A DNA stretch of 64,000 nucleotides from Leptofilum sp041748655 (GTDB taxonomy: Bacteria > Chloroflexota > Anaerolineae > Promineifilales > Promineifilaceae), in assembly GCA_041748655.1 (NCBI GenBank), contig JBGTCV010000024.1, forward strand, positions 10,525 to 74,524, read 5' to 3'. Below, piece by piece: positions 25,624-34,446 of the stretch. Position numbers and translations under genes: made by a program. Within the stretch, counting starts at the first letter, position 1. Each line of letters begins with the position of its first letter. The notes beneath the pieces were generated by a model. That model made no database searches. It had not been told where the DNA came from and saw only the letters and a program-made list of their open reading frames with translations.

Positions 25624-26760
25624 ATGTTACGTATTCACCTCATTTCCCCCTACCATGGCGGCAGTCATCAGGCTTGGGCCGACGGCTGGCAGCAAGCCAG
25701 CCAGCATGAGCTGACGCTGCATACCTTGCCAGACCGCTTCTGGAAGTGGCGGATGCATGGCGGGGCGGTGACTCTGGCCCGCCGTTTTTTGGCCTCTGGC
25801 GCTGCGCCAGACTTGATTATGGCCACCGATATGCTGGATTTAACCACCTTTCTGGCCCTGACCCGACAGCGTACGGCGGGAACGCCTACGGCCGTTTACC
25901 TGCACGAAAACCAGCTCACTTACCCTTTGCCGCAAGACGGCCGTACCGGCCCCATGCGCCGCCAGCTGGGCGAACGGGACCAACATTACGCTTTTATTAA
26001 TTTTGCCTCAATGCTGGCAGCAGACCATATTTTCTTTAATTCCCATTACCATTTAAACAGTTTTTTTGAGGCGCTGCCCAACTTCTTGAAACATTTTCCA
26101 GAGTACAACGAGCTGGGCAGCGTGCAAATGTTACAAAAAAGGAGCCAGGTGCTGCCTGTGGGCATCAACTTTCAGCGATTGGCCGCAGTCGACCTACCAA
26201 AGCCAAACGCGACGCCGCTCATTTTGTGGAATCAGCGGTGGGAGTACGACAAAAACCCGGAGGCGTTTTTTGCGGCACTGTATGCGGTAGCTGAGGCGGG
26301 GATTGAATTTGAGGTAGCGCTTTGTGGGCAGCAGTATGGCAAACGGCCGTCTATCTTCAATGAAGCGCTGGATAAATTAGGCAGCCAGATCATCCATGTG
26401 GGCCACGCCGACCTGACCACCTACCGCCGCCTGCTCTGGCAGGCCGACGTCACCCTTTCCACAGCCCACCACGAATTTTTTGGCATCAGCCTGCTGGAAG
26501 CGATTTACTGCCACACCTTCCCGCTGCTGCCCAACCGCCTGAGCTACCCGGAGCTGCTGCTGGACCAATTTCACGACGCCTGCCTGTATGAAGATGAAGC
26601 TGCGTTGGTAACGCAGTTGATTTGGGCGCTGACCCATCGCCAGGAAACAGCCTCAACAGCGCGGGAGTTGGCAGCGGCCGTTTCCCGCTATTCCTGGCAG
26701 CAGCTCGCCCCCGTTTATGATGAACAGATGAGCACCATTTGCCAAAAAACGGCCGTCTGA
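25624..26760 (+). CDS. tRNA-queuosine alpha-mannosyltransferase-like glycosyltransferase (QTMAN/DUF3524)
   Basis: ATG 25624 begins the conserved MLRIHLISPYHGGSHQAWAD segment; a TTG 12 nt upstream is also in frame. The N-terminal half is the DUF3524 domain (HGGAVTLARRF, LHENQLTYP, NFASMLAADHIFFNSHYH) and the C-terminal half a GT4-type nucleotide-sugar domain with SLLEAIYCHTFPLLPNR. This family includes human QTMAN (GTDC1), which mannosylates queuosine in tRNA-Asp; the function of bacterial members is inferred from it. No queuosine synthesis genes lie nearby. It is divergent from the iscX-nuo run across an AT-rich 190-nt gap. Confidence 0.82.
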   Translation: MLRIHLISPYHGGSHQAWADGWQQASQHELTLHTLPDRFWKWRMHGGAVTLARRFLASGAAPDLIMATDMLDLTTFLALTRQRTAGTPTAVYLHENQLTYPLPQDGRTGPMRRQLGERDQHYAFINFASMLAADHIFFNSHYHLNSFFEALPNFLKHFPEYNELGSVQMLQKRSQVLPVGINFQRLAAVDLPKPNATPLILWNQRWEYDKNPEAFFAALYAVAEAGIEFEVALCGQQYGKRPSIFNEALDKLGSQIIHVGHADLTTYRRLLWQADVTLSTAHHEFFGISLLEAIYCHTFPLLPNRLSYPELLLDQFHDACLYEDEAALVTQLIWALTHRQETASTARELAAAVSRYSWQQLAPVYDEQMSTICQKTAV

Positions 26761-26847
26761 TCTGTTTGGCACAACGCAGTAATTAGGGTATCGTTTTCTG
26801 CAGCATTTAATAAGAACAAAACGCAAACCATGCTTGGAGAAAGGTAG

Positions 26848-27777
26848 ATGAGTGAACGGGCAAAAAAAATCGGACTAATCATTGGGCAGGAATGGGATTG
26901 GCCAGAAGCGTTTATGAGTGCCGTGAATGAAAGCGACGCCAACATCACGGCAGAACTGGTTCAATTGGGCGGCACACTGATGGACGAGCCGTGCGGCTAT
27001 GATGTCATCATAGATCGTATCTCACAGGAAATTCCTTACTATCGCGCCTATCTCAAATACGCTGCCATTAAAGGCTCCTACATTATAAATAACCCCTACA
27101 CCAGCTCGGCCGACAGCAAATTCTCCAGCACAGCGCTGGTCAATCGCCTGGGTCTAAACAGCCCGCGTACCGTTATTTTGCCGAACAAACAGGTCGAAAA
27201 AGATGTCGCTCCCGGCACCTTCCGCAATCTTATATACCCTATGGATTGGCAAGCGATCATTGATTACGTGGGGGTACCCGCTATTTTCAAAGACAACCAT
27301 GCCAGCGGGCGGCGCGGCACCCATCGGGTACACAATGTAGACGAGCTCATTCAGCGTTACGATGAAAGTGGCACCCGCACTAAAATCTTGCAGCAAATCA
27401 TTGAGTCAGACGAGCACGTTCATTGCTTTGTCGTTGGTCAGGAAAAAGTGTTGTCGTTGCCATATTCGTTGAAACACGGCCGTTACCAACAAAACATCCT
27501 TTCCAACGAGGAAGGCGTAGGCCAACTCCTGGCCGCCGATGCTTTACGCATAACCCGCGCATATCAATATGATGTCAACATGGTCGAATTTGTCCTCAAA
27601 GACAATGTCGCCTATGTTATTAACGGGACGTATCCTACCCCAGACATAGACCTTACCCTGATGACTGAAGCGCAGTTCCAGTGGCTTGTTAATGAAATTG
27701 CAGCGCTGGCTATGGATCGGGCAGAACGGCCGTTACCCCAAACCGGTGTTTTTAATCGACCCGAGTCAAACAGATAA
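26848..27777 (+). CDS. ATP-grasp (RimK-like) ligase of unknown substrate
   Basis: The 309-residue protein begins at ATG 26848 with AGAAAGG ~6 nt upstream. The pre-ATP-grasp region is followed by the central segment IFKDNHASGRRGTHRV, which looks like the phosphate-binding loop, and by YDVNMVEFVLKD and a metal-binding stretch ending VINGTYPTPDIDLTLM. ATP-grasp enzymes join a carboxylate to an amine or thiol through an acyl phosphate. The last basic segment varies between members, and the substrate is not predictable. It sits between QTMAN-like and glgP genes, without an obvious link. Confidence 0.72.
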   Translation: MSERAKKIGLIIGQEWDWPEAFMSAVNESDANITAELVQLGGTLMDEPCGYDVIIDRISQEIPYYRAYLKYAAIKGSYIINNPYTSSADSKFSSTALVNRLGLNSPRTVILPNKQVEKDVAPGTFRNLIYPMDWQAIIDYVGVPAIFKDNHASGRRGTHRVHNVDELIQRYDESGTRTKILQQIIESDEHVHCFVVGQEKVLSLPYSLKHGRYQQNILSNEEGVGQLLAADALRITRAYQYDVNMVEFVLKDNVAYVINGTYPTPDIDLTLMTEAQFQWLVNEIAALAMDRAERPLPQTGVFNRPESNR

Positions 27778-27796
27778 TTTTTCCCACCAGGTGCCA

Positions 27797-27824
27797 TTGA
27801 AACCAGCTTCAAGCATGTTATAAT
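27797..27824 (+). promoter_or_regulatory. Consensus promoter of the glucan phosphorylase gene
   Basis: TTGAAA (27797-27802), 16-nt spacer, TATAAT (27819-27824). The ATG is at 27967 (or 27895), so the leader is 60-140 nt. Confidence 0.6.
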
Positions 27825-27966
27825 TCGCGGCAATTAGTTGATGCATCAACCAAAATTAGGCGAGCTTCCTGTCTTAACATCCGCCACCACGTAAATGACA
27901 GAAGTTTCTAGAGAATTTCTATTCATCATCAAAGAACTCCATTTGCGTAAAAGGATCAAAAAATAT

Positions 27967-30111
27967 ATGTCACACTTAAATGATAAAGTTCCTGAGAAAA
28001 TCGGCCGTATTACTGAATTAGTCTATAACCTTTGGTGGAGCTGGACTCCCGAAGCACGTGGACTTTTCCGTCGTCTAGACTACCCCCTCTGGCGAAAAAC
28101 CCTGCACAACCCCGTGCAAATGCTCCAGGAAATAAGCCCAGCCAGGCTGCAAGAAGCCGCCCAAGACTCAACCTTCATCCGACAATACAACAAAGTGATG
28201 ATGCTGTTCGACGCAACCATGAAAAACAGAGGCACCTGGTTTCACGAAACCTACCCAGAGTTAAGCAATAAAACCATCGCTTACTTCTCCTTTGAGTTCG
28301 GTTTGCACAGTTCCTTGCCAATTTACTCCGGCGGGTTAGGCATTCTCTCAGGCGATCACGCCAAAGAAGCGAGTGATTTAGGCTTACCCTTCGTGGGAGT
28401 TGGCTTCATGTATCCTCAAGGTTACTTCCGCCAACGCCTGCCCTCACATGGCTGGCAAGAAGCCGTTTACCATCAGCTAGACATCAGCCAGGCTCCCGTT
28501 TTACCCGTGTTGGATGGCAACGGCCATGAAATGCGCGTATCCGTCAACCTGGCTGGCCGCCCGGTACATGCCCGCATCTGGCACGTTCGCGTCGGGCGCA
28601 ACCCCCTCTTCCTGCTAGACACAGATGTGGATCAAAACGAACCGTGGGATCGCGAGCTATCGGCTCGCCTCTATGCTGGCGACTCCGAAACCCGCATTCG
28701 CCAGGAAATTATGCTGGGCATTGGCGGCGTGCGCGCCTTGCGTGCTCTGGACCTTAACCCCTCTGTCTGGCACATGAACGAAGGCCACTCCGCCTTCTTA
28801 ATTCTGGAATGCATCCGCGAGCTGGTTCAGCAAGGCAAAAGCTTTGAAGAGGCATCTGCCATTGTCAAAAAGCAGTCGGTCTTCACAACTCACACCCCGG
28901 TTCCGGCTGGTCATGACGCCTTCGGCTTCCAAATGGTTGAACAATATTTCCATGGCTACTGGGATGAATTAGGCATCAGTCGCGAACATTTCCTCAGTTT
29001 GGGCAGACACCAAGAAGAATGGGGTATCGCTTTCAATATGACCGTCCTGGCGCTTAACCTTTCAGGGCAGGCTAACGGCGTTAGCAAGCTGCACGGCGAA
29101 GTTTCGCGCGAGATGTGGCATAAAGTTTGGCCAGACAAAGACGTAAACAATGTACCCATCAGCTCCATCACCAATGGCGTTCACGTATCAACCTGGGTAG
29201 CAGGCGAAATGCACAACATTTTCGACAAATATCTGGGACCAAATTGGCTGCAAGAACAAGACAATCCCGCTATTTGGCAGCGCCTTTCTGAGGCTCCCGA
29301 CAGCGAAATGTGGGAAGTGCATTTAACGCTCAAGCGCAAACTCATGAGCTTCCTGCGCGAACGGGTGCGCCGTCGCTGGGTGGATGGCAGCAATGATCCC
29401 ACACAGGTTTTAACCAGCGGTACGCTGCTAGACCCAGAAGCCTTAACCATTGGCTTTGCCCGACGCTTTGCTACCTACAAGCGAGCCACGCTCATTTTCC
29501 GTGACCTGGAACGATTGCAGCGTATTTTGCTAGATATCCATCGCCCGGTGCAAATTATTTTTGCAGGCAAGGCTCATCCGGCAGATGAACCCGGCAAATC
29601 GCTGATTCAGCATATCTACAATCTGGCCAAGCACAATCAACTGGGCGGTCGCATTGCCTTCATTGAAGATTATGACATGCACATGGCGCGTTACTTAACC
29701 CAAGGGGTTGATGTCTGGCTGAACACTCCTCGCCGTCCACGGGAGGCCAGCGGTACCAGCGGCATGAAGGCCGCCATCAACGGCATTCCCAACCTGAGCA
29801 TTCTTGATGGCTGGTGGGAGGAAGGATACAATGGGGCCAATGGCTGGGCCATCGGTGATGAACGGGATTTCGACAACCAGGATGCCAGAGATGCGTTCGA
29901 TGCCAACTCTATTTATCAGCTGCTGGAAGAAGAAATTGTTCCGCTTTATTACGGCCGTGACCGTGACGGCACGCCGCGTGGCTGGGTGGAAATCATGCGC
30001 GAGAGCATTCGCTCAAACATCCAAATGTTTGGCACACGCCGCATGATCAAGGAGTACACCACAGAGCTGTACGTCAAAGCGATGTTAGCTAATGAAACAA
30101 ATTCGGGCTAA
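27967..30111 (+). CDS. glgP: Alpha-glucan phosphorylase
   Basis: The start at ATG 27967 fits the family N-terminus (KIGRITELVYNLWWSWTPEA); a further ATG at 27895 adds 24 unconserved residues. The 714-residue GT35 enzyme of the short (Thermotoga/AlgP) type releases glucose-1-phosphate from glycogen or maltodextrin using pyridoxal phosphate. Visible signatures are FSFEFGLHSSLPIYSGGLG, the VWHMNEGHSAF segment and the cofactor-lysine region EASGTSGMKAAINGIPN followed by LDGWW. Length is normal. AAAGG lies ~13 nt before the ATG. Confidence 0.92.
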   Translation: MSHLNDKVPEKIGRITELVYNLWWSWTPEARGLFRRLDYPLWRKTLHNPVQMLQEISPARLQEAAQDSTFIRQYNKVMMLFDATMKNRGTWFHETYPELSNKTIAYFSFEFGLHSSLPIYSGGLGILSGDHAKEASDLGLPFVGVGFMYPQGYFRQRLPSHGWQEAVYHQLDISQAPVLPVLDGNGHEMRVSVNLAGRPVHARIWHVRVGRNPLFLLDTDVDQNEPWDRELSARLYAGDSETRIRQEIMLGIGGVRALRALDLNPSVWHMNEGHSAFLILECIRELVQQGKSFEEASAIVKKQSVFTTHTPVPAGHDAFGFQMVEQYFHGYWDELGISREHFLSLGRHQEEWGIAFNMTVLALNLSGQANGVSKLHGEVSREMWHKVWPDKDVNNVPISSITNGVHVSTWVAGEMHNIFDKYLGPNWLQEQDNPAIWQRLSEAPDSEMWEVHLTLKRKLMSFLRERVRRRWVDGSNDPTQVLTSGTLLDPEALTIGFARRFATYKRATLIFRDLERLQRILLDIHRPVQIIFAGKAHPADEPGKSLIQHIYNLAKHNQLGGRIAFIEDYDMHMARYLTQGVDVWLNTPRRPREASGTSGMKAAINGIPNLSILDGWWEEGYNGANGWAIGDERDFDNQDARDAFDANSIYQLLEEEIVPLYYGRDRDGTPRGWVEIMRESIRSNIQMFGTRRMIKEYTTELYVKAMLANETNSG

Positions 30112-30128
30112 CCTGATTTGAGTGATTT

Positions 30129-30476
30129 ATGAATCGTTGGCTAAAGCGCGTGGTTTATATCTTTCTGTTACTTTTCTGGCTCATGGTGATGGCCTTCCCA
30201 ACATTTTCCTTTGTGTTGGCCATGCGAGGGGAGTTGCAGTTGGGTAATGAACCACGCAGCCACGTTCGTTTTTTTATGGTTCAAGAAGAAAGCACCAACG
30301 GAGTTGGCGTTGAGTGGATTCGGGCGGCAAGGCAGGTCGATAATTGCACCCGAACCACCATTCGCTATGTTTTGTGGGAGGGAGAAAGTGCGGGTGAGAA
30401 CGTAAGCTTTTGCCAATGCCATGATCCCTTGAGCAATATGCCGCTGCCAGTTGAGGAAAGCAGGTGTACCCGCTGA
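30129..30476 (+). CDS. Small membrane-anchored protein of unknown function
   Basis: 115 residues. An N-terminal hydrophobic segment (residues ~8-30, VVYIFLLLFWLMVMAFPTFS) is a membrane anchor or uncleaved signal; the rest is a soluble domain with four cysteines (NCTR, CQCH, SRCT) that could form disulfides outside the cytoplasm. It starts 17 nt after glgP and may be co-transcribed. I do not recognise the family. Confidence 0.55.
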   Translation: MNRWLKRVVYIFLLLFWLMVMAFPTFSFVLAMRGELQLGNEPRSHVRFFMVQEESTNGVGVEWIRAARQVDNCTRTTIRYVLWEGESAGENVSFCQCHDPLSNMPLPVEESRCTR

Positions 30477-30664
30477 GTAATGTTAATGAGTTCCAATTGC
30501 GAACCTAACAACATTTTCCTACGCCCCATTTCACATAATATGCCATAAAAAGCACAGTTGTGATACAATGCTTTGTGGTAAGGTCACGTTTATTTGTGTT
30601 GTGACTTGCAATTTTCGTTGGTGTATTTTCAGAGTAATTAACCCTTACCTAATCGTTCAGGATT

Positions 30665-31231
30665 ATGAATTCAGGTTCGAATAACAAGCAAATTTATTCT
30701 TCGGCGAGGGGCATACCGCCGAATTGGTCAGAGCCTGTTTCGGCGACGTTTGAGCCTACGGCCGTTCAGCTAGAACGGGCCAGCTCGCTCAAACGGTTTA
30801 ACCGGTGGGTCATTTATCTACCATTGGGGCTGCTGGCAACGGCCGCTCTTGGCCTGCTCATCTACTTGCTCATTCTGGCCATCTGGCCCCCCTATGAAGA
30901 TACCCACCTTTTTCTCTCTGGCATTGCCGACATAATCTTGATTTTGTTCATGCTGCCGGTTGTGCTCATCTTTGGCCTGCTGCTGGCAGGTATCTTTGGC
31001 GGAGCCATCTATTGGCGGCAATCCCGTAAAGAAGAAGGTGAACCATCCTTGCAAAGGCGATACGGCCGTTTACGCCTGCTGCTCTGGAAAGTTGATCAGA
31101 AATTGGGTGCCCTTTCCAGGCAAATAGGCCAGCTGCTGCCTAAAGTGACTGATCCAGTTATTCGCTTCAATGCCTTTATGGCTTACCTGAACACCTGGGT
31201 GTCTCACTTATCCAAACAATTCAAACGTTAG
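30665..31231 (+). CDS. Two-helix membrane protein of unknown function
   Basis: 188 residues: a proline-rich N-terminus, two transmembrane helices (~residues 48-75 and ~90-118, WVIYLPLGLLATAALGLL and IILILFMLPVVLIFGLL), then a basic helical cytoplasmic tail (YGRLRLLLWKVDQKLGALSR). A TACAAT box at 30564-30569 lies ~95 nt upstream of the start. The next gene starts 12 nt after the stop, so the two probably form an operon. The family is not recognised. Confidence 0.6.
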   Translation: MNSGSNNKQIYSSARGIPPNWSEPVSATFEPTAVQLERASSLKRFNRWVIYLPLGLLATAALGLLIYLLILAIWPPYEDTHLFLSGIADIILILFMLPVVLIFGLLLAGIFGGAIYWRQSRKEEGEPSLQRRYGRLRLLLWKVDQKLGALSRQIGQLLPKVTDPVIRFNAFMAYLNTWVSHLSKQFKR

Positions 31232-31243
31232 AAAGCGGAGTAA

Positions 31244-31468
31244 ATGATGAATCAACAAAATAGTAATCCCAACTGGAAAACAAACTTATTACTTGTGGGT
31301 GCCGTAGGTGGTGCCCTGATTGGCGCTGGCACTGCTTACCTGTTGGCCCGCTCGGCTGAAAGTAATCGAGGCGGCCCGCCCGAAATCACGACCAAAGATT
31401 TGCTTAGCACAGGCATCGCTATCATCGGCGTCATTCGTGGCATTGCTGCCATGGGAGACGGTAAATAA
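31244..31468 (+). CDS. Small glycine-rich single-helix membrane protein
   Basis: 74 residues. A glycine-alanine-rich helix at ~17-38 (LLLVGAVGGALIGAGTAYLLA) resembles YtxH-like or glycine-zipper membrane proteins. It has AAAGCGGAG just upstream and follows the preceding membrane gene by 12 nt. No function assigned. Confidence 0.6.
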   Translation: MMNQQNSNPNWKTNLLLVGAVGGALIGAGTAYLLARSAESNRGGPPEITTKDLLSTGIAIIGVIRGIAAMGDGK

Positions 31469-31577
31469 AACCAAAACCGATGGACAACAACCGCCGCCAG
31501 GGATGCAGAATCTGGGGTGAAGAAGTGGTCGCAACCAGGAAGGCAAGCAGCGCTGCAACTCAAATTCCAAAACAGAC

Positions 31578-34061
31578 ATGATAAAGTTTGACAGGCTCAA
31601 TGAGGATCTCTTTACTGAGAACACCATCCTGGCTGATGAAGCAAGCGCCGCAGCAAACGGCCTTTTTTTGCTGCCCAATGAATTCCCCCAGACGCTGCCC
31701 ATTCTGCCGCTGCGAGGTCTGGTAGTATACCCGTATACGGCCGTTCCCCTCAACGTCGGCCAGCCCAGATCCATCCGCCTGCTAGAAAGTGCCACCCCGC
31801 AAAATGGCCTCATTGGGCTGTGTGCCAGCCAGGACAGAGACCGTGCCATCCCTGGCCCCGATGAAATCTACTGCATAGGTGCCATTGGCTCTGTTCATCG
31901 CCGACTGCGCCGCAAAGATGGCACTATTCGCATGTTGGTTAACGGACTGCATCGGTTTCGCATCAAATCCTTTGTCGCCACAGACCCCTTCCTGGTGGCC
32001 GAAATCGAGCCGCTGCCAGAAGATATCAGCAGCAGCCCCCAAACCGAAGCAATGACCCGGAATCTGGTCGAAATGTTCCTGCGGTTAGCTGAATTTGTCC
32101 CCAGCATCCCCGGCGACCTGCTTGCCTCCAGCCTGAATTTGGAAAACCCCCTGCAACTTGTCTACACCATCGCCACCTATTTGCAGCTAACCCTGAATGA
32201 TGCCCAGGATTTCCTAGAGTTCAATTTTCTGTCCGAGAAGCTCGCCTGGCTGGTACGGCACATCGGCAAAGAAACCGAAATTTTAGAAATGGGGCAGCGT
32301 ATTCGCTCGGAAGCCTTTGGGCAGATCGAACAGGCGCAGCGGGAATACTTTCTGCGAGAACAGCTCAAAGCGATTCAACGCGAGTTGGGTGAAGCTGACG
32401 AACGTGAAGTAGAAGCCAAAACATTCCGGGAAAAGATCGACGCGGCCGATATGCCCGCCGAAGCGCAGCAAGAAGCCGAGCGTGAGCTAAATCGGCTGAC
32501 CAGGCTGCCCGTGGCCGCCGCCGAATATGGCGTCGTGCGCACCTATCTGGAATGGCTGGTTAACCTGCCCTGGAATGTGTCCACTATCGACAACCTGGAC
32601 CTGAACCACGCCCGCACCGTGCTGGATGAAGACCATCACGGTTTAGACGAGGTGAAAGAGCGGATTGTGGAATTTTTGGCGGTGCGACGGCTGCGACAGG
32701 GGCGCATGATGGATTCACCTCTGTCTGAAAGGAAAACGGCCGTTTCCCCCTACCCGTCGGATCGTTCAGGCACCATTCTTTGCTTCGTTGGGCCACCCGG
32801 CGTGGGCAAAACCTCACTTGGGCGCTCTATTGCCAGGGCGATGGGGCGGGAATTTACCCGCATCTCATTGGGCGGCATGCGCGACGAGGCCGAAATTCGT
32901 GGCCACCGCCGCACCTACATCGCCGCCCTGCCCGGCCGCATCATCCAGATGCTTCGCCGCAGCGGCAGCAAAAACCCTGTCATCATTTTGGATGAGATTG
33001 ACAAACTCGGGGCCGATTTTCGCGGCGATCCTGCCTCTGCCCTGCTGGAGGTGCTGGACCCAGAACAAAACCACACCTTCCGCGACCATTATCTGGATGT
33101 GCCGTTCGATCTGTCGTCGGTTATGTTTATTACCACCGCCAACACGCTGGACGCCATTCCAGGGCCGCTGCAAGATCGCATGGAGGTCATTCGGCTGGCG
33201 GGCTACACAGAAAACGAGAAGGTAGCCATTGCTAAAAATTATTTGGTACCCCGGCAAATTCGGGAAAACGGGCTGCTGCAGGATGAATTGGCGCTGGATA
33301 CGGCCGTTCTGCGCCAGATCATCCGTGACTATACCCGCGAAGCCGGCGTCCGGGAACTCGAGCGGCAAATTGGCCGGGTGTGTCGCAAAGTGGCAACGGC
33401 CGTTGCCAACCAGCCAGAGGGCAGTCAGATCAATCCCCAATACGTTCAACCCAACCAACTGCCAGATTTTCTTGGCCCGGTGCGCTACTTTGCCGATGCC
33501 GCCCAGCGCACCAGCACCGCCGGCGTCGCCACCGGGCTAGCCTGGACCAGCACCGGCGGGCATATTTTATTTATTGAGGCGGCCAAAATGCCCGGCCAAA
33601 AAGGGCTTACCATCACCGGCCACTTGGGCGAAGTGATGCAAGAGTCCGCCCAGGCCGCCCTCACCTACGTGCGAGCCAAAGCGGAGCACCTGGGAGTCCC
33701 CCCAAACTTCTTTGAACAGCACGATATTCATATTCATATCCCTGCCGGAGCCATCCCCAAAGATGGCCCCTCTGCCGGTATCACTATCGCCACGGCGCTG
33801 GCTTCGCTGCTCACCGAGCGGCCCGTGCGTCACGATACCGGCATGACCGGGGAAATTACCTTACGCGGCCAAATCATGCCGGTGGGTGGCCTGAAGGAAA
33901 AAGTGTTGGCAGCACATCGCGCTGGCCTGCACACCGTTATTTTACCCCACCAAAACGAACCCGATTTGGCCAACATTCCTGATGAAATCAAACAGGAGAT
34001 GTCGTTTGTATTGGCACGCACCATGGATGATGTGCTAACAGCGGCACTCTATACGGATTAG
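31578..34061 (+). CDS. lon: ATP-dependent protease Lon
   Basis: The 827-residue protein has an N-terminal Lon substrate-binding domain (~residues 40-240), a coiled middle, an AAA+ domain with Walker A GPPGVGKTSLGRS (~405), Walker B VIILDEIDK and the conserved HRRTYIAALPGRI, then the C-terminal protease with the catalytic dyad Ser in PKDGPSAG (~732) and Lys in VGGLKEKVLAAHR (~772). It degrades misfolded and regulatory proteins as a homohexamer. The N-terminal ~30 residues are poorly conserved and the exact start is uncertain. A response-regulator gene follows after 4 nt. Confidence 0.96.
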   Translation: MIKFDRLNEDLFTENTILADEASAAANGLFLLPNEFPQTLPILPLRGLVVYPYTAVPLNVGQPRSIRLLESATPQNGLIGLCASQDRDRAIPGPDEIYCIGAIGSVHRRLRRKDGTIRMLVNGLHRFRIKSFVATDPFLVAEIEPLPEDISSSPQTEAMTRNLVEMFLRLAEFVPSIPGDLLASSLNLENPLQLVYTIATYLQLTLNDAQDFLEFNFLSEKLAWLVRHIGKETEILEMGQRIRSEAFGQIEQAQREYFLREQLKAIQRELGEADEREVEAKTFREKIDAADMPAEAQQEAERELNRLTRLPVAAAEYGVVRTYLEWLVNLPWNVSTIDNLDLNHARTVLDEDHHGLDEVKERIVEFLAVRRLRQGRMMDSPLSERKTAVSPYPSDRSGTILCFVGPPGVGKTSLGRSIARAMGREFTRISLGGMRDEAEIRGHRRTYIAALPGRIIQMLRRSGSKNPVIILDEIDKLGADFRGDPASALLEVLDPEQNHTFRDHYLDVPFDLSSVMFITTANTLDAIPGPLQDRMEVIRLAGYTENEKVAIAKNYLVPRQIRENGLLQDELALDTAVLRQIIRDYTREAGVRELERQIGRVCRKVATAVANQPEGSQINPQYVQPNQLPDFLGPVRYFADAAQRTSTAGVATGLAWTSTGGHILFIEAAKMPGQKGLTITGHLGEVMQESAQAALTYVRAKAEHLGVPPNFFEQHDIHIHIPAGAIPKDGPSAGITIATALASLLTERPVRHDTGMTGEITLRGQIMPVGGLKEKVLAAHRAGLHTVILPHQNEPDLANIPDEIKQEMSFVLARTMDDVLTAALYTD

Positions 34062-34065
34062 AAAC

Positions 34066-34446
34066 ATGACAAAAATTATTGTTGTCGATGACGACAACAC
34101 CAACTCAAGCTTACTCAAAATGCTGCTAGAGCTAGATGGCTTCAGCGTAGAAGCGTGCGAAGACCAGGAAAAAGCCATAGCAGCGGCTTCAACAGACACC
34201 AAAGCGTTTGTGATAGACTGCCACCTGGCACGCGGCCGCAGTGGACTGGATTTACTCCGCGCCATTCGGGCCGGAGAAACAGACGCAAAGGCAGAAACGG
34301 CCGTAATCATCACCTCAGGCGACTATCGCCAGGAAAATGAATCACTCTCGTCTGGAGCCAATCTTTTTTTGCTCAAACCTTACCCCCCTGATGCCCTTTC
34401 CACAACCATAAACGAGATTTTGACAAAGGGGGCAACCCATGAGTAA
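34066..34446 (+). CDS. Stand-alone response regulator receiver protein
   Basis: 126 residues, a CheY-like receiver only. The acidic pocket is DDD (8-10), the phosphoacceptor is Asp51 (FVIDCHLARGRSG), and the conserved Lys104 lies in FLLKPYPP. A threonine or serine switch is at IITSGDY. There is no output domain, and no histidine kinase gene is adjacent. It starts 4 nt after lon and overlaps the next gene (PHP-Schlafen) by 8 nt, so it belongs to one translational unit with it; phosphorylation may control that partner. Confidence 0.88.
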   Translation: MTKIIVVDDDNTNSSLLKMLLELDGFSVEACEDQEKAIAAASTDTKAFVIDCHLARGRSGLDLLRAIRAGETDAKAETAVIITSGDYRQENESLSSGANLFLLKPYPPDALSTTINEILTKGATHE

